DNA from: JBFXDI01 sp050181295
GTDB taxonomy: Bacteria > Pseudomonadota > Alphaproteobacteria > Rhizobiales > Aestuariivirgaceae
Assembly (NCBI GenBank): GCA_050181295.1
Contig: JBFXDI010000037.1
Location: 1-31,207, forward strand
Length of the DNA: 31,207 nt
Direction: 5' to 3'
The notes below the pieces were generated by a model. The model had not been told where the DNA came from. It did no database searches and was given only the letters and a program-made list of their open reading frames with translations. The position numbers and the translations under genes were made by a program. This document shows, piece after piece, positions 1 through 7,355 of this stretch; the stretch's first letter is position 1, and each line of letters starts with the position of its first letter.

Positions 1-720
1 CGAGCGGAGCGTCTGGCGGCCGTCGCGGCCACGCTCTACCTCCTCTTCAACGAGGGCTATTCCGCAAGCGGCGGGAACGCGCATATCCGCAAGCCCCTCT
101 GCGAGGAGGCGATCCGGCTCTCCCGGCTGCTTCTCCGTATCTTCCCCGCCGAGCCCGAGATCATGGGCCTGTCGGCCCTCATGCTGCTGCAGCAGTCGCG
201 CGCGCTCGCGCGCCTGGACGCCGAGGGAGCGATCGTGCCGCTCGAGGAGCAGGACCGTTCGCTCTGGGACCGCTGGCTCATCGCCGAGGGATTGGCGCTT
301 CTCGCCAAGGCCTTGCGGCATGGAAGGCCGGGCCCCTACCAGCTCCAGGCGGGGCTGGCGGCCGTGCACGCGCGTTCGGGCAGTCCCGCCGAGACCGACT
401 GGGCCGCGATCGACGGTCTCTATGCCGCGCTCGAGGTGGCGCAGCCCTCGCCCGTCGTGTCGCTCAACCGCGCGGTCGCAGTCGCAAAGCTGCGCGGTGC
501 AGCCGATGCGCTGAAGCTGATCGAGCCGCTCGCGGGTCCGCTCGCCGGCTACTTCCACTACTACGGCCTGCGCGGCGCGCTCCTCACCGAGCTCGGTCGC
601 AGCGAGGAGGCGCAAGCTGCGTTCGGCCGCGCCATCGCGCTCGCCGGCACGCCCGCCGAGGCGGCCCATATACGTCGTCACCTCGATCAGCTCGTGCGCG
701 GCGAAAGCCTGCCCGACTGA
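1..720 (+). CDS. ECF42-type RNA polymerase sigma factor, C-terminal part (5' cut by window edge)
   Basis: The reading frame is open from base 1 to the TGA at 718-720, giving about 239 residues with the N-terminus missing. The visible part has the LYLLFNEGYSASGG motif near its start and then a helical, TPR-like region (for example GLRGALLTELGRSEEAQAAF near the C-terminus). This long C-terminal extension (DUF6596) is the hallmark of ECF42 sigma factors, which lack a classical anti-sigma factor and are often encoded next to a DGPF/YCII-domain protein; that partner and the sigma2/sigma4 domains would lie upstream, outside the window. In known members the extension is needed for activity. Codon use is typical of the neighbourhood. 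Which genes it controls cannot be read from here. Confidence 0.85.
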   Translation, partial: RAERLAAVAATLYLLFNEGYSASGGNAHIRKPLCEEAIRLSRLLLRIFPAEPEIMGLSALMLLQQSRALARLDAEGAIVPLEEQDRSLWDRWLIAEGLALLAKALRHGRPGPYQLQAGLAAVHARSGSPAETDWAAIDGLYAALEVAQPSPVVSLNRAVAVAKLRGAADALKLIEPLAGPLAGYFHYYGLRGALLTELGRSEEAQAAFGRAIALAGTPAEAAHIRRHLDQLVRGESLPD

Positions 721-736
721 GCACAAGCCCAATTCA

Positions 737-748
737 TCCGTATACGGA
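737..748. repeat. 12-bp perfect palindrome between convergent genes
   Basis: TCCGTATACGGA reads identically on both strands and sits in the 37-base gap between the end of the sigma factor gene and the end of the cyclic-nucleotide-binding gene. It could be a small bidirectional hairpin or a protein-binding site, but it has no T tract and no hairpin loop, so a terminator role is weak. Confidence 0.35.
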
Positions 749-757
749 CTGGAAGGT

Positions 758-1222
758 TCAGCGCGCGGCCCTGGCGCCCTCGAAGTAGCGCTGCACGACG
801 CGCAGATCCTTCATCGAGGCGTCGAGCTTGCGGGAGAGGACGTTGAGCATCTTTCCGCCCGCCTCGGGGAACTCGCTGCACACCCGCATGAAGAGGTCGT
901 GGCCGATCGCCATGAGGTGCATGTCGGTCTTGGCTCTGACGCTGATCGAGGATGGAACCTTGGCGATCATCTGCAGTTCGCCGAGGAATGCGCCGCGCTC
1001 GATCAGCGCCACCGGACGGCCGCTGCGCCCGGAATAGGCTTCCGCCTCGCCCTCCAGCACGAGCAGGCCCGCATTGGCCGACTCGCCCTTTCTGAGAAGC
1101 GACTGGCCGGGAGCCACGCGCCGCCGCTCCGCCGAGAAGACGAGGAGCTGGAGCTGCGCGCCGTCGACGGAGGCGAAGAGCGGCGTCTGCCGCAGGAGAT
1201 CGACGTCGCCGCGGACGCTCAT
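758..1222 (-). CDS. Single-domain cyclic nucleotide-binding protein (Crp-like cNMP domain, no DNA-binding domain)
   Basis: 154 residues from an ATG at 1222. I chose this start because the protein begins directly with the family's usual MSVRGDVDLLRQTPLF-type helix; an upstream in-frame ATG at 1411 would add a low-complexity Arg/Ser-rich stretch. The domain runs from about residue 8 to 125, with the beta-roll motif LLRKGESANAGLLVLEGEAE and the phosphate-binding-cassette-like stretch IERGAFLGELQMIAKVP. No helix-turn-helix follows, so it is not a Crp/Fnr transcription factor; such stand-alone domains usually act as small regulatory or sensor subunits. The classical cassette Arg-Ala pair is not evident (SSISVRAKTDMHL), so ligand binding is uncertain. 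It lies downstream of, and on the same strand as, the response regulator, 185 bases away; that gap holds nothing I recognise. Confidence 0.8.
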   Translation of the reverse strand: MSVRGDVDLLRQTPLFASVDGAQLQLLVFSAERRRVAPGQSLLRKGESANAGLLVLEGEAEAYSGRSGRPVALIERGAFLGELQMIAKVPSSISVRAKTDMHLMAIGHDLFMRVCSEFPEAGGKMLNVLSRKLDASMKDLRVVQRYFEGARAAR

Positions 1223-1407
1223 GGGAGCCGTCCCTTCGCCCGTGTTCGACCGTCCGTCGGCACGGGCAGAACCCTGCCGACAACGCCTCTTCCGGCTGCC
1301 TTGCCTATGGCCAGCGCGTCCAAACCCCCTCGATCCCGAACTTCGCCGGAGAATCAGCTCATCCGGCGCCCACACGTGGAAAGGAGATGCCGAAAGGACC
1401 GTCGAGA

Positions 1408-2094
1408 TCAAGGGACGAGTTTGTATCCGCCCGATTCAGTAACAAGAAGTTCTGCGTTCGAGGGGTCGCGCTCGATTTTCTGCCTCAGGCGGTAGACATG
1501 CGTCTCGAGCGTATGGGTCGTGACCCCGGCATTGTAGCCCCAGACCTCGTGCAGGAGCACGTCGCGCGCCACCACCTGCTCGCCGGCGCGGTAGAGGAAC
1601 TTGAGGATCGAGGTCTCCTTCTCCGTCAGCCGCACCTTGCGGTTGTCTTCCCTGAGCAGGATTTTGGCGGCGGGCTTGAAGGTGTAGAGGCCGATCTTGA
1701 AGACCGCGTCCTCGCTCTGCTCGTGCTGGCGCAGATGCGCCCGGATGCGGGCCAGGAGCACGCCGAACTTGAAGGGCTTGGTCACATAGTCGTTGGCGCC
1801 CGCGTCGAGCCCGAGGATGGTGTCGGAATCCGACGCCTGGCCCGTCAGCATGATGACCGGGCCCTTGTAGCCGTTGCGCCTCAGGATCTTGCAGACCTCG
1901 CGCCCGTCCATGTCGGGCATGTTGACGTCGAGGATGATGAGATCGAGGATTTCCGCCTTGGCGAGCTTGAGTCCGGCCGCGCCGGACTGGACGGCCGTGA
2001 CGCGGAACTCCTCGTGCAGCGCAAACTGCTCGATGAGCGAGTCGCAAAGCGCCGCGTCATCGTCGACAATGAGAATTCTCTTCACCGTGCTCAT
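1408..2094 (-). CDS. OmpR/PhoB-family two-component response regulator
   Basis: 228 residues from the ATG at 2094 (MSTVKRILIVDDDAAL). The N-terminal receiver domain (residues about 5-118) shows the acidic pocket D11-D13, phosphoacceptor D56 in LIILDVNMPDMDG, T84 and K107 in the TKPF motif. The C-terminal winged helix (about 130-228) includes the recognition-helix region THTLETHVYRLRQKIE and ends in TESGGYKLVP. It is therefore a phosphorylation-controlled DNA-binding protein. No histidine kinase is encoded nearby, so it is an orphan regulator within this window. It is transcribed divergently from the L,D-transpeptidase gene with 84 bases between the start codons, which suggests it controls cell-wall functions, possibly this neighbour. 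I cannot assign a named orthologue. Confidence 0.92.
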   Translation of the reverse strand: MSTVKRILIVDDDAALCDSLIEQFALHEEFRVTAVQSGAAGLKLAKAEILDLIILDVNMPDMDGREVCKILRRNGYKGPVIMLTGQASDSDTILGLDAGANDYVTKPFKFGVLLARIRAHLRQHEQSEDAVFKIGLYTFKPAAKILLREDNRKVRLTEKETSILKFLYRAGEQVVARDVLLHEVWGYNAGVTTHTLETHVYRLRQKIERDPSNAELLVTESGGYKLVP

Positions 2095-2178
2095 CGGGAA
2101 CGCTCCGGATTCCGCCCGTGGGGTGTTTAGGCCATTTTCCCGTTGAGTGGAATCATCGGACCATTGGAAAATAGGTTT

Positions 2179-2718
2179 ATGGCGGGAAGCGGCACGTTTC
2201 TGGACCGGGTGGTCCTGCGGCAGGTGAGGCCCAGGCATCACCAGGGCATGCTCGAGGCGGGCGGGACGATGGTGCCCTGCGCCATCGGCCGCGCCGGGTT
2301 GAAACGGCTGAAGCGGGAGGGCGACGGCACTACCCCCGTCGGCCGCTGGCCCATGCGCTACCTCATCTGGCGGGCCGACCGGCACCGGCGTCCGCGCACG
2401 GGCCTTGAGGCCGTCGCCATGCAGCCGGACGACGCCTGGTGCGAGAAGCCGACCTCTCCTGACTACAACCGAGCCGTCAAGCTGCCGCATCCCGACGCCA
2501 CCGATTCGCTCTGGCGCGAGGACCATCTCTACGACTTCCTGGTAGTGCTCGGGCACAACGACGATCCCGTGGTGCCGGGCGCGGGAAGTGCTGTCTTTTT
2601 CCACCTGGCGCGGGAGGACTACGGCCCTACCGCAGGCTGCGTCGCCGTCAACCTGCCGGACATGTTGAGAATTCTCGCCGGCTGCAGGCCGGGAACCTTG
2701 CTTGTGACCGAGAGCTGA
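2179..2718 (+). CDS. L,D-transpeptidase (YkuD-domain) family protein
   Basis: 179 residues from the ATG at 2179; a TTG at 2143 in the same frame would add 12 residues but has no better ribosome-binding sequence. The family motif is complete: H126 in VVLGHNDDPVVPG, H142 in SAVFFHLARED, and the nucleophile C154 in PTAGCVAVNLPDM. YkuD enzymes make 3-3 peptidoglycan cross-links or attach proteins to peptidoglycan through a cysteine acyl-enzyme. This short form has no obvious signal peptide or lipobox and no LysM domain, a type common in Alphaproteobacteria; how it reaches the periplasm is not visible. The early region (residues 9-60) carries the usual strand-rich start with GDGTTPVGRW. It is divergent from the response regulator. 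Confidence 0.9.
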   Translation: MAGSGTFLDRVVLRQVRPRHHQGMLEAGGTMVPCAIGRAGLKRLKREGDGTTPVGRWPMRYLIWRADRHRRPRTGLEAVAMQPDDAWCEKPTSPDYNRAVKLPHPDATDSLWREDHLYDFLVVLGHNDDPVVPGAGSAVFFHLAREDYGPTAGCVAVNLPDMLRILAGCRPGTLLVTES

Positions 2719-2739
2719 TCCGGTCGCCTCTTTCCAACC

Positions 2740-2758
2740 TGAACGGCAGATGAACGGC
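2740..2758. promoter_or_regulatory. Two 8-bp direct repeats at 11-bp spacing, possible response-regulator operator
   Basis: TGAACGGC occurs at 2740-2747 and again at 2751-2758, one helical turn apart, in the 158-base leader between the L,D-transpeptidase and the small secreted protein gene. OmpR/PhoB-type regulators bind tandem half-sites at about 11-bp period, and such a regulator is encoded 650 bases away. The link is inference from spacing only; no binding motif is known for this regulator. Confidence 0.35.
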
Positions 2759-2876
2759 GCCCTCAGATTGCATTCAGTTTCGTGAAGGTAGAGACTGGAC
2801 ATCTACGACGGGGGGCTGGAAATGTCTCCGTCGGGCTTTTGACGGCAATATTTGAAGCTCAAGGGAGAGGGACCCC

Positions 2877-3134
2877 ATGATCCGCACAACCCTGCTCGGC
2901 CTCGCCGCGGCGGCTGCTCTGCTTGGCGCCTCCGCAACGACCGCGTCGGCCGGCGTGACCATCAATCTGGGCTATGGCCACTACGGCTACGCCAACCCCT
3001 ATTACGGCGGCTACCAGGCGCCTCCGCCCTACTACGGCGGCGGCTACTGCAAGCGCGTCTTCGTCGGCTACAAGAGGGTCTGGAACGGCTACGGCTACTA
3101 CAAGAAGCCGATCTACAAGAAGCGCTGCTACTGA
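2877..3134 (+). CDS. Small secreted Tyr/Gly-rich protein of unknown function
   Basis: 85 residues. The ATG at 2877 is preceded by AGGGAGAGGG. Residues 1 to about 26 are a clear Sec signal peptide: a basic start (MIRTT), a hydrophobic LLGLAAAAALLGASA core, then TTASAG with a likely cleavage after ASA. The mature part, about 60 residues, is built from Gly-Tyr-rich segments (YGHYGYANPYYGGY, YYGGGY) followed by a basic, Tyr-rich tail ending in CY, with two cysteines that could form a disulfide. Proteins of this look are common as short hypotheticals in Hyphomicrobiales. I recognise no function; an envelope or surface role is inferred from the export signal. It is followed by a strong terminator, so it looks like a well-delimited, single-gene transcript. 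Confidence 0.8.
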   Translation: MIRTTLLGLAAAAALLGASATTASAGVTINLGYGHYGYANPYYGGYQAPPPYYGGGYCKRVFVGYKRVWNGYGYYKKPIYKKRCY

Positions 3135-3156
3135 TCCGCTTTCGATTGTGAGTTTC

Positions 3157-3190
3157 GGGCCGGAGAAGTTTCTCCGGCCCTTTTCGTTTT
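3157..3190 (+). terminator. Rho-independent terminator after the Tyr/Gly-rich protein gene
   Basis: A perfect 10-bp stem (GGGCCGGAGA at 3157-3166 paired with TCTCCGGCCC at 3171-3180) with a four-base loop is followed directly by TTTTCGTTTT. It is the best intrinsic terminator in the window and lies 22 bases after the stop codon. Confidence 0.92.
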
Positions 3191-3235
3191 GGGGACAGAG
3201 GCGTTGCCCGCCGGGTGAACTCACGTTCCAACATT

Positions 3236-3320
3236 CGTCATGGCCGGCCTCCGAGCCGGCCATCCTTTTCACTTCAGGTCGGTGGCCAAAAGGATTGCCG
3301 GGTCAGGCCCGACAATGACG
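3236..3320. repeat. Palindromic intergenic repeat, copy 1
   Basis: The element is bounded by CGTCAT (3236-3241) and ATGACG (3315-3320). It holds a 5' hairpin (ATGGCCGGC at 3240-3248 with GCCGGCCAT at 3255-3263) and a 3' hairpin (ATTGCCGGG at 3294-3302 with CCCGACAAT at 3308-3316, one mismatch). It shares ends, size and two-hairpin plan with the element at 27503-27581, though the stems differ in sequence. Short palindromic elements of this look are scattered between genes in many Alphaproteobacteria. It lies between the terminator and the 3' end of yggS. Confidence 0.7.
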
Positions 3321-3360
3321 CTGGTGGAAGCGCGCATCGCGCCAGTGCGCTTTACGCTTT

Positions 3361-4041
3361 TCAGCTCCGGCTGCCGAAGATCGCGGTTCCGACCCTGACA
3401 TGCGTCGCGCCCTGAGCGACCGCCGTTTCGAAGTCGCCGCTCATGCCCATGCTGAGCGCCTCGATGCCGTTGCGCCGCGCGATCTTGGCGAGGAGCGTGA
3501 AATGCGGCGCCGGATCCTCATCGGCCGGCGGGATGCACATGAGGCCCGCGACCTCGAGGCCGAGTTCGCGCGAGAGCGCGACGAGGCCGTCCGCCGCCTC
3601 CGGCGACACGCCCCCCTTCTGCTGTTCCTCTCCCGTATTGACCTGGATATGGATCGGGACGCGCTTCCCCTGCTTCTCCATCTCGGCGGCGAGCGAGCGC
3701 GCGAGCTTCTCGCGGTCCACGCTCTCGATGCAGTCGAATAGCCTGACCGCGTCCACTGCCTTGTTGGTCTGGAGTGGTCCGATGAGATGCAGCGCGATAT
3801 CGGGATAGCGCTCCCGGAGCGCCGGCCACTTGCCCTTCGCCTCCTGCACCCGGTTCTCGCCGAACACCCGCTGGCCGGCTGCAAGCGCCGGTTCGATCCC
3901 CTCCGCCCCGACCGTCTTGCTCACCGCCACGAGCGTCACGGTCGCGGGGTCCCGTCCTGCGCGCAGGGCGGCCGCCCGGATGGCCTCGCGCACCAGCGCG
4001 AGCCTCTGGGCGGTTGTTTCCGCGCCGGCATCCGTGCCCAT
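3361..4041 (-). CDS. yggS: YggS-family pyridoxal phosphate homeostasis protein
   Basis: 226 residues from the ATG at 4041, preceded on its strand by CAGGAGCAGCCC; a much longer open frame upstream is only the antisense of leuS. The fold is the single-domain alanine-racemase-like TIM barrel. PLP would bind K42 in LVAVSKTVG. Other signature blocks are FGENRVQEAKGKW, LHLIGPLQTNKAVDAV, and near the end MGMSGDFETAVAQGATHVRVGTAIFG, all hallmarks of the family. The protein binds PLP without known catalysis and buffers vitamin B6 and amino-acid pools. It is divergent from leuS with 153 bases between starts; yggS next to leuS is a common alphaproteobacterial arrangement. Confidence 0.96.
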   Translation of the reverse strand: MGTDAGAETTAQRLALVREAIRAAALRAGRDPATVTLVAVSKTVGAEGIEPALAAGQRVFGENRVQEAKGKWPALRERYPDIALHLIGPLQTNKAVDAVRLFDCIESVDREKLARSLAAEMEKQGKRVPIHIQVNTGEEQQKGGVSPEAADGLVALSRELGLEVAGLMCIPPADEDPAPHFTLLAKIARRNGIEALSMGMSGDFETAVAQGATHVRVGTAIFGSRS

Positions 4042-4194
4042 GGGCTGCTCCTGCTCGTTCCCGTGAGCGATTAGCCCATGAGGACGCAGGCTGTGAAGCG
4101 GTTTCGGGCCTCGGGGCGCGCCGCTTGCGGGCCGGGGTGAGTGCTGGTACTTCGGACCCCGCCCGCAACCCCTGAAAGACCCTGATCTCCGCCC

Positions 4195-6792
4195 ATGTCG
4201 ATCGCCCGCTACAATCCGAAGGAGGCCGAGCCGCGCTGGCAGCAGGCGTGGGAGGAGCGGCAGTGCTTCCTCGCGCGCGAGGATCCGAGCAAGCCCAAAT
4301 ACTACGTGCTGGAGATGTTTCCCTACCCTTCGGGGCGCATCCACATGGGCCACGTGCGCAACTACGCCATGGGCGACGTCATCGCCCGCTACATGCGCGC
4401 CAAGGGACATGCCGTGCTGCACCCCATGGGCTGGGACGCCTTCGGCATGCCGGCCGAGAACGCCGCCATGGAGCGGAACGTCCATCCGAGGGGATGGACC
4501 TACGACAACATCGCCGCCATGCGCCGGCAGCTGAAGCGCATGGGCCTGTCGCTCGACTGGAGCCGCGAGATCGCGACCTGCGATCCGGATTATTACCGGC
4601 ACGAGCAGGCGATGTTCGTGGACTTCCTCGCCGCGGGGCTCGTCGAGCGCAAGGTCTCGATGGTGAACTGGGATCCGGTCGACATGACGGTGCTCGCCAA
4701 CGAGCAGGTGATCGACGGCCGCGGCTGGCGCTCGGGCGCGCCCGTGGAGAAGCGCGAGCTGGCGCAGTGGTTCCTCAAGATCACGGACTATTCCGAGGAG
4801 CTGCTCGAGGCGCTGGACACGCTCGATCGCTGGCCGGAGAAGGTGCGTCTCATGCAGCGCAACTGGATCGGCCGCTCCGAGGGCCTGCGCTTCTCCTTCG
4901 CGCTGGAGAAGGAGAACGGCGAGCCGCTGAACGAGCGCATGACGGTCTACACGACGCGACACGACACGATCTTCGGCGCGAGCTTCTGCGCCGTCTCGAC
5001 CGATCACCCGCTGGCGCGCCGCATCGCCGAGGCCGACCCGGAAGTCGAGCGCTTCCGTTCCGAGGCGGCGGCGCTTGGCACCAGCGAGGAGGCGATCGAG
5101 CGGGCGGAGAAGCGCGGCGTCCCGCTCGGCCTTCGTGCGCGCCATCCTTTCCGGAAGGATCTGCTGCTGCCGGTCTACGCCGCGAACTTCGTGCTCATGG
5201 GCTATGGCGAGGGCGCCATCTTCGGCTGTCCCGCGCACGACCAGCGCGACCTGGACTTCGCGCGCAAATACGGGCTGCCCGTCATTCCCGTCGTGGCGCC
5301 GGGCGGCGACCCGGCCGCCGTGGATGCGGGCACGACGGCGTTCCTCGAGACCGAGGGCGAGGACGTCCGGATGATCAACTCCGACTTCCTCGACGGTATG
5401 ACGGTGGAAGCCGCCAAGGAGGAGGTCGCGCGGCGCCTGGAGGCGGAGGGCACGGCCGAGCGCCGGGTGAACTACCGGCTCCGCGACTGGGGCGTCTCGC
5501 GTCAGCGCTACTGGGGCTGCCCCATTCCCGTCATACACTGTTCCGCATGCGGAATAGTTCCGGTTCCGAAATCTGACCTTCCGGTGACGCTGCCCGAGGA
5601 CGTGACCTTCGACCAGCCGGGCAACCCGCTCGCCCGGCATCCGACCTGGAAGCACGTCGCCTGCCCCTCTTGCGGCGGCAAGGCCACGCGCGAGACGGAC
5701 ACCTTCGACACCTTCGTCGATTCCTCCTGGTACTTCGCGCGCTTCTGCTCGCCCGGGGCCATGGAGCCAGTGGACCAGGCGGCGGCCCGCCACTGGATGC
5801 CGGTCGACCAGTATATCGGCGGCGTCGAGCACGCGATCCTGCATCTCCTCTATTCGCGCTTCTTCTGCCGCGCGATGACGAAGACCGGCCACCTCGACAT
5901 CGAGGAGCCCTTCGCGAGCCTCTTCACGCAGGGCATGGTCGTGCACGAGACCTACCGCACCGAGGTGGGGGAGTGGATCGAGCCCGCCGACGCGGTGCAG
6001 CAGGAAGGCCGGTGGGTGCACGCGAAGACGGGCGCGCCGCTGACCGTGGGCCCGGCCGAGAAGATGTCGAAGTCGCGCCGCAACGTCGTCGATCCGGAAG
6101 CCATCATCGAGCGCTACGGCGCCGACACGGCGCGCTGGTTCATGCTCTCCGACACGCCGCCCGAGCGCGACATCGAATGGACGGAGGCAGGCGTCGAAGG
6201 CTCCTGGCGCTTCGTGCAGCGCCTGTGGCGGCTGATCGGCGAGGTGGCCGCCCGCGCGCCCGAAAGGTCCCGTCCCGCCGCCTTCGCGCCTGCCGCCGAG
6301 AAGCTCCGGCGGACGGCGCATCAGGCGCTGAGCCTCGTCGCGGCCGACATCGAGGGCCTGCGCTTCAACCGCGCCATCGCGCGCATCTACGATCTGTCGA
6401 ACGCTCTCCAGGCGACGCTGCAGGAACCGGCCGACGCGCCCGGCACAAGCTTCGCGCTCGCCGAGGCCGCCCGCATCCTCTGCCACATCGCCTCGCCCAT
6501 GATGCCGCATCTGGCGGAGGAGTGCTGGGCGATCCTAGGCGAGACGTCGCTCCTGGCCGAGACGCACTGGCCAAAGGTCGAGCAAGCGCTTCTGATCGAG
6601 GATCGGGTCACCATCGCGGTGCAGGTCGACGGCAAGCGGCGGGCCGAGATCGGCCTGGCGAAGGGCCTCGCCAAGGATGCAGTTGAAGCCGCGGTCATGG
6701 AGTTGGATAATGTGCGCCGCGCGATCGAGGGCCGCACGGTGCGCAAGGTCATCGTGGTGCCGGATCGCATTGTCAACCTGGTGACGGGGTAA
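4195..6792 (+). CDS. leuS: Leucyl-tRNA synthetase
   Basis: 865 residues, normal length for a bacterial LeuRS. This class I synthetase charges tRNA-Leu with leucine. The HIGH-type signature is HMGH at residues 50-53 within YPSGRIHMGHVRNY, and KMSKS is at residues 623-627. Between them lie the CP1 editing domain (threonine-rich stretch TVYTTRHDTIFGA at about 244-256, editing Asp region GCPAHDQRDLDFA) and a zinc-finger-like pair CSAC...CPSC at about 450-500. The C-terminal anticodon-binding region ends in VIVVPDRIVNLVTG. The ATG at 4195 gives the family's N-terminus (ARYNPKEAEPRWQQAW); no strong ribosome-binding sequence is visible. It is the first gene of a leuS-lptE-holA operon with a 5-base gap to lptE. 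Confidence 0.98.
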   Translation: MSIARYNPKEAEPRWQQAWEERQCFLAREDPSKPKYYVLEMFPYPSGRIHMGHVRNYAMGDVIARYMRAKGHAVLHPMGWDAFGMPAENAAMERNVHPRGWTYDNIAAMRRQLKRMGLSLDWSREIATCDPDYYRHEQAMFVDFLAAGLVERKVSMVNWDPVDMTVLANEQVIDGRGWRSGAPVEKRELAQWFLKITDYSEELLEALDTLDRWPEKVRLMQRNWIGRSEGLRFSFALEKENGEPLNERMTVYTTRHDTIFGASFCAVSTDHPLARRIAEADPEVERFRSEAAALGTSEEAIERAEKRGVPLGLRARHPFRKDLLLPVYAANFVLMGYGEGAIFGCPAHDQRDLDFARKYGLPVIPVVAPGGDPAAVDAGTTAFLETEGEDVRMINSDFLDGMTVEAAKEEVARRLEAEGTAERRVNYRLRDWGVSRQRYWGCPIPVIHCSACGIVPVPKSDLPVTLPEDVTFDQPGNPLARHPTWKHVACPSCGGKATRETDTFDTFVDSSWYFARFCSPGAMEPVDQAAARHWMPVDQYIGGVEHAILHLLYSRFFCRAMTKTGHLDIEEPFASLFTQGMVVHETYRTEVGEWIEPADAVQQEGRWVHAKTGAPLTVGPAEKMSKSRRNVVDPEAIIERYGADTARWFMLSDTPPERDIEWTEAGVEGSWRFVQRLWRLIGEVAARAPERSRPAAFAPAAEKLRRTAHQALSLVAADIEGLRFNRAIARIYDLSNALQATLQEPADAPGTSFALAEAARILCHIASPMMPHLAEECWAILGETSLLAETHWPKVEQALLIEDRVTIAVQVDGKRRAEIGLAKGLAKDAVEAAVMELDNVRRAIEGRTVRKVIVVPDRIVNLVTG

Positions 6793-6797
6793 GCGCG

Positions 6798-7310
6798 ATG
6801 CGCGGATGGGGAGCGGGATTGCCGGCGGTGCTCGTTGGGCTGGCCCTCATGCTCGCCGGCTGCGGCTACCGCCCGCTCTATGGCGGCATCGACGGCAACT
6901 CCTCCGTCGCGGCCGAGCTTGCCGCCATCTCGATCCCGGAGCCCGACGGGCGCACGGCGCAGCTCATCCGCAACGAGCTCATTTCCACCATCTCCCCGGC
7001 CGGCAGCAACGGCGGCGTGGGTCCCTATGTGCTGGAGATCGAACCCGAGAAATTCGACGATCCCGCCATCATCGCCTTCAACGCCGACGACATCCGCCGC
7101 ACGGTCAAGCTCAAGGTGGATTTCCGTCTGAGAGACCGGGCGGCGGGCAAGGTGGTCTATTCGGGCAAGAGCTTCTCGCAGGTCTCCTATGACCGCGTGC
7201 AGGCGCCCTTCGCCGACCTGCAGGCGCGCACCAACGCCGAGGAGCGAGCGGCGCGCGAGATCGGCGGCGACATCCGCACAAGACTCGCGGCCTATTTCGC
7301 GAGCCGCTGA
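6798..7310 (+). CDS. lptE: LPS-assembly lipoprotein LptE
   Basis: 170 residues. The N-terminus is a lipoprotein signal with lipobox LAGC, placing the lipidated cysteine at residue 22, followed by GYRPLYGG, the typical start of mature alphaproteobacterial LptE. LptE plugs and supports the LptD beta-barrel that inserts lipopolysaccharide into the outer leaflet of the outer membrane. The body shows the family's alternating strand pattern (IRRTVKLKVDFRLRDRAAGK, VVYSGKSFSQVSYD). It starts 5 bases after leuS and is followed 45 bases later by holA, the conserved leuS-lptE-holA order. Confidence 0.93.
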   Translation: MRGWGAGLPAVLVGLALMLAGCGYRPLYGGIDGNSSVAAELAAISIPEPDGRTAQLIRNELISTISPAGSNGGVGPYVLEIEPEKFDDPAIIAFNADDIRRTVKLKVDFRLRDRAAGKVVYSGKSFSQVSYDRVQAPFADLQARTNAEERAAREIGGDIRTRLAAYFASR

Positions 7311-7355
7311 GGAGATGGTCCTGAAGGCCGTCCGGCCCTACCCGGTAGCGCCGGG

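Noticed and set aside
3361..6510. Open frame of 1,049 codons on the minus strand
   Set aside because: Only its last 226 codons are real (yggS). The rest is antisense to leuS, which is certain by motif and length; long antisense frames are a by-product of GC-rich codon use.
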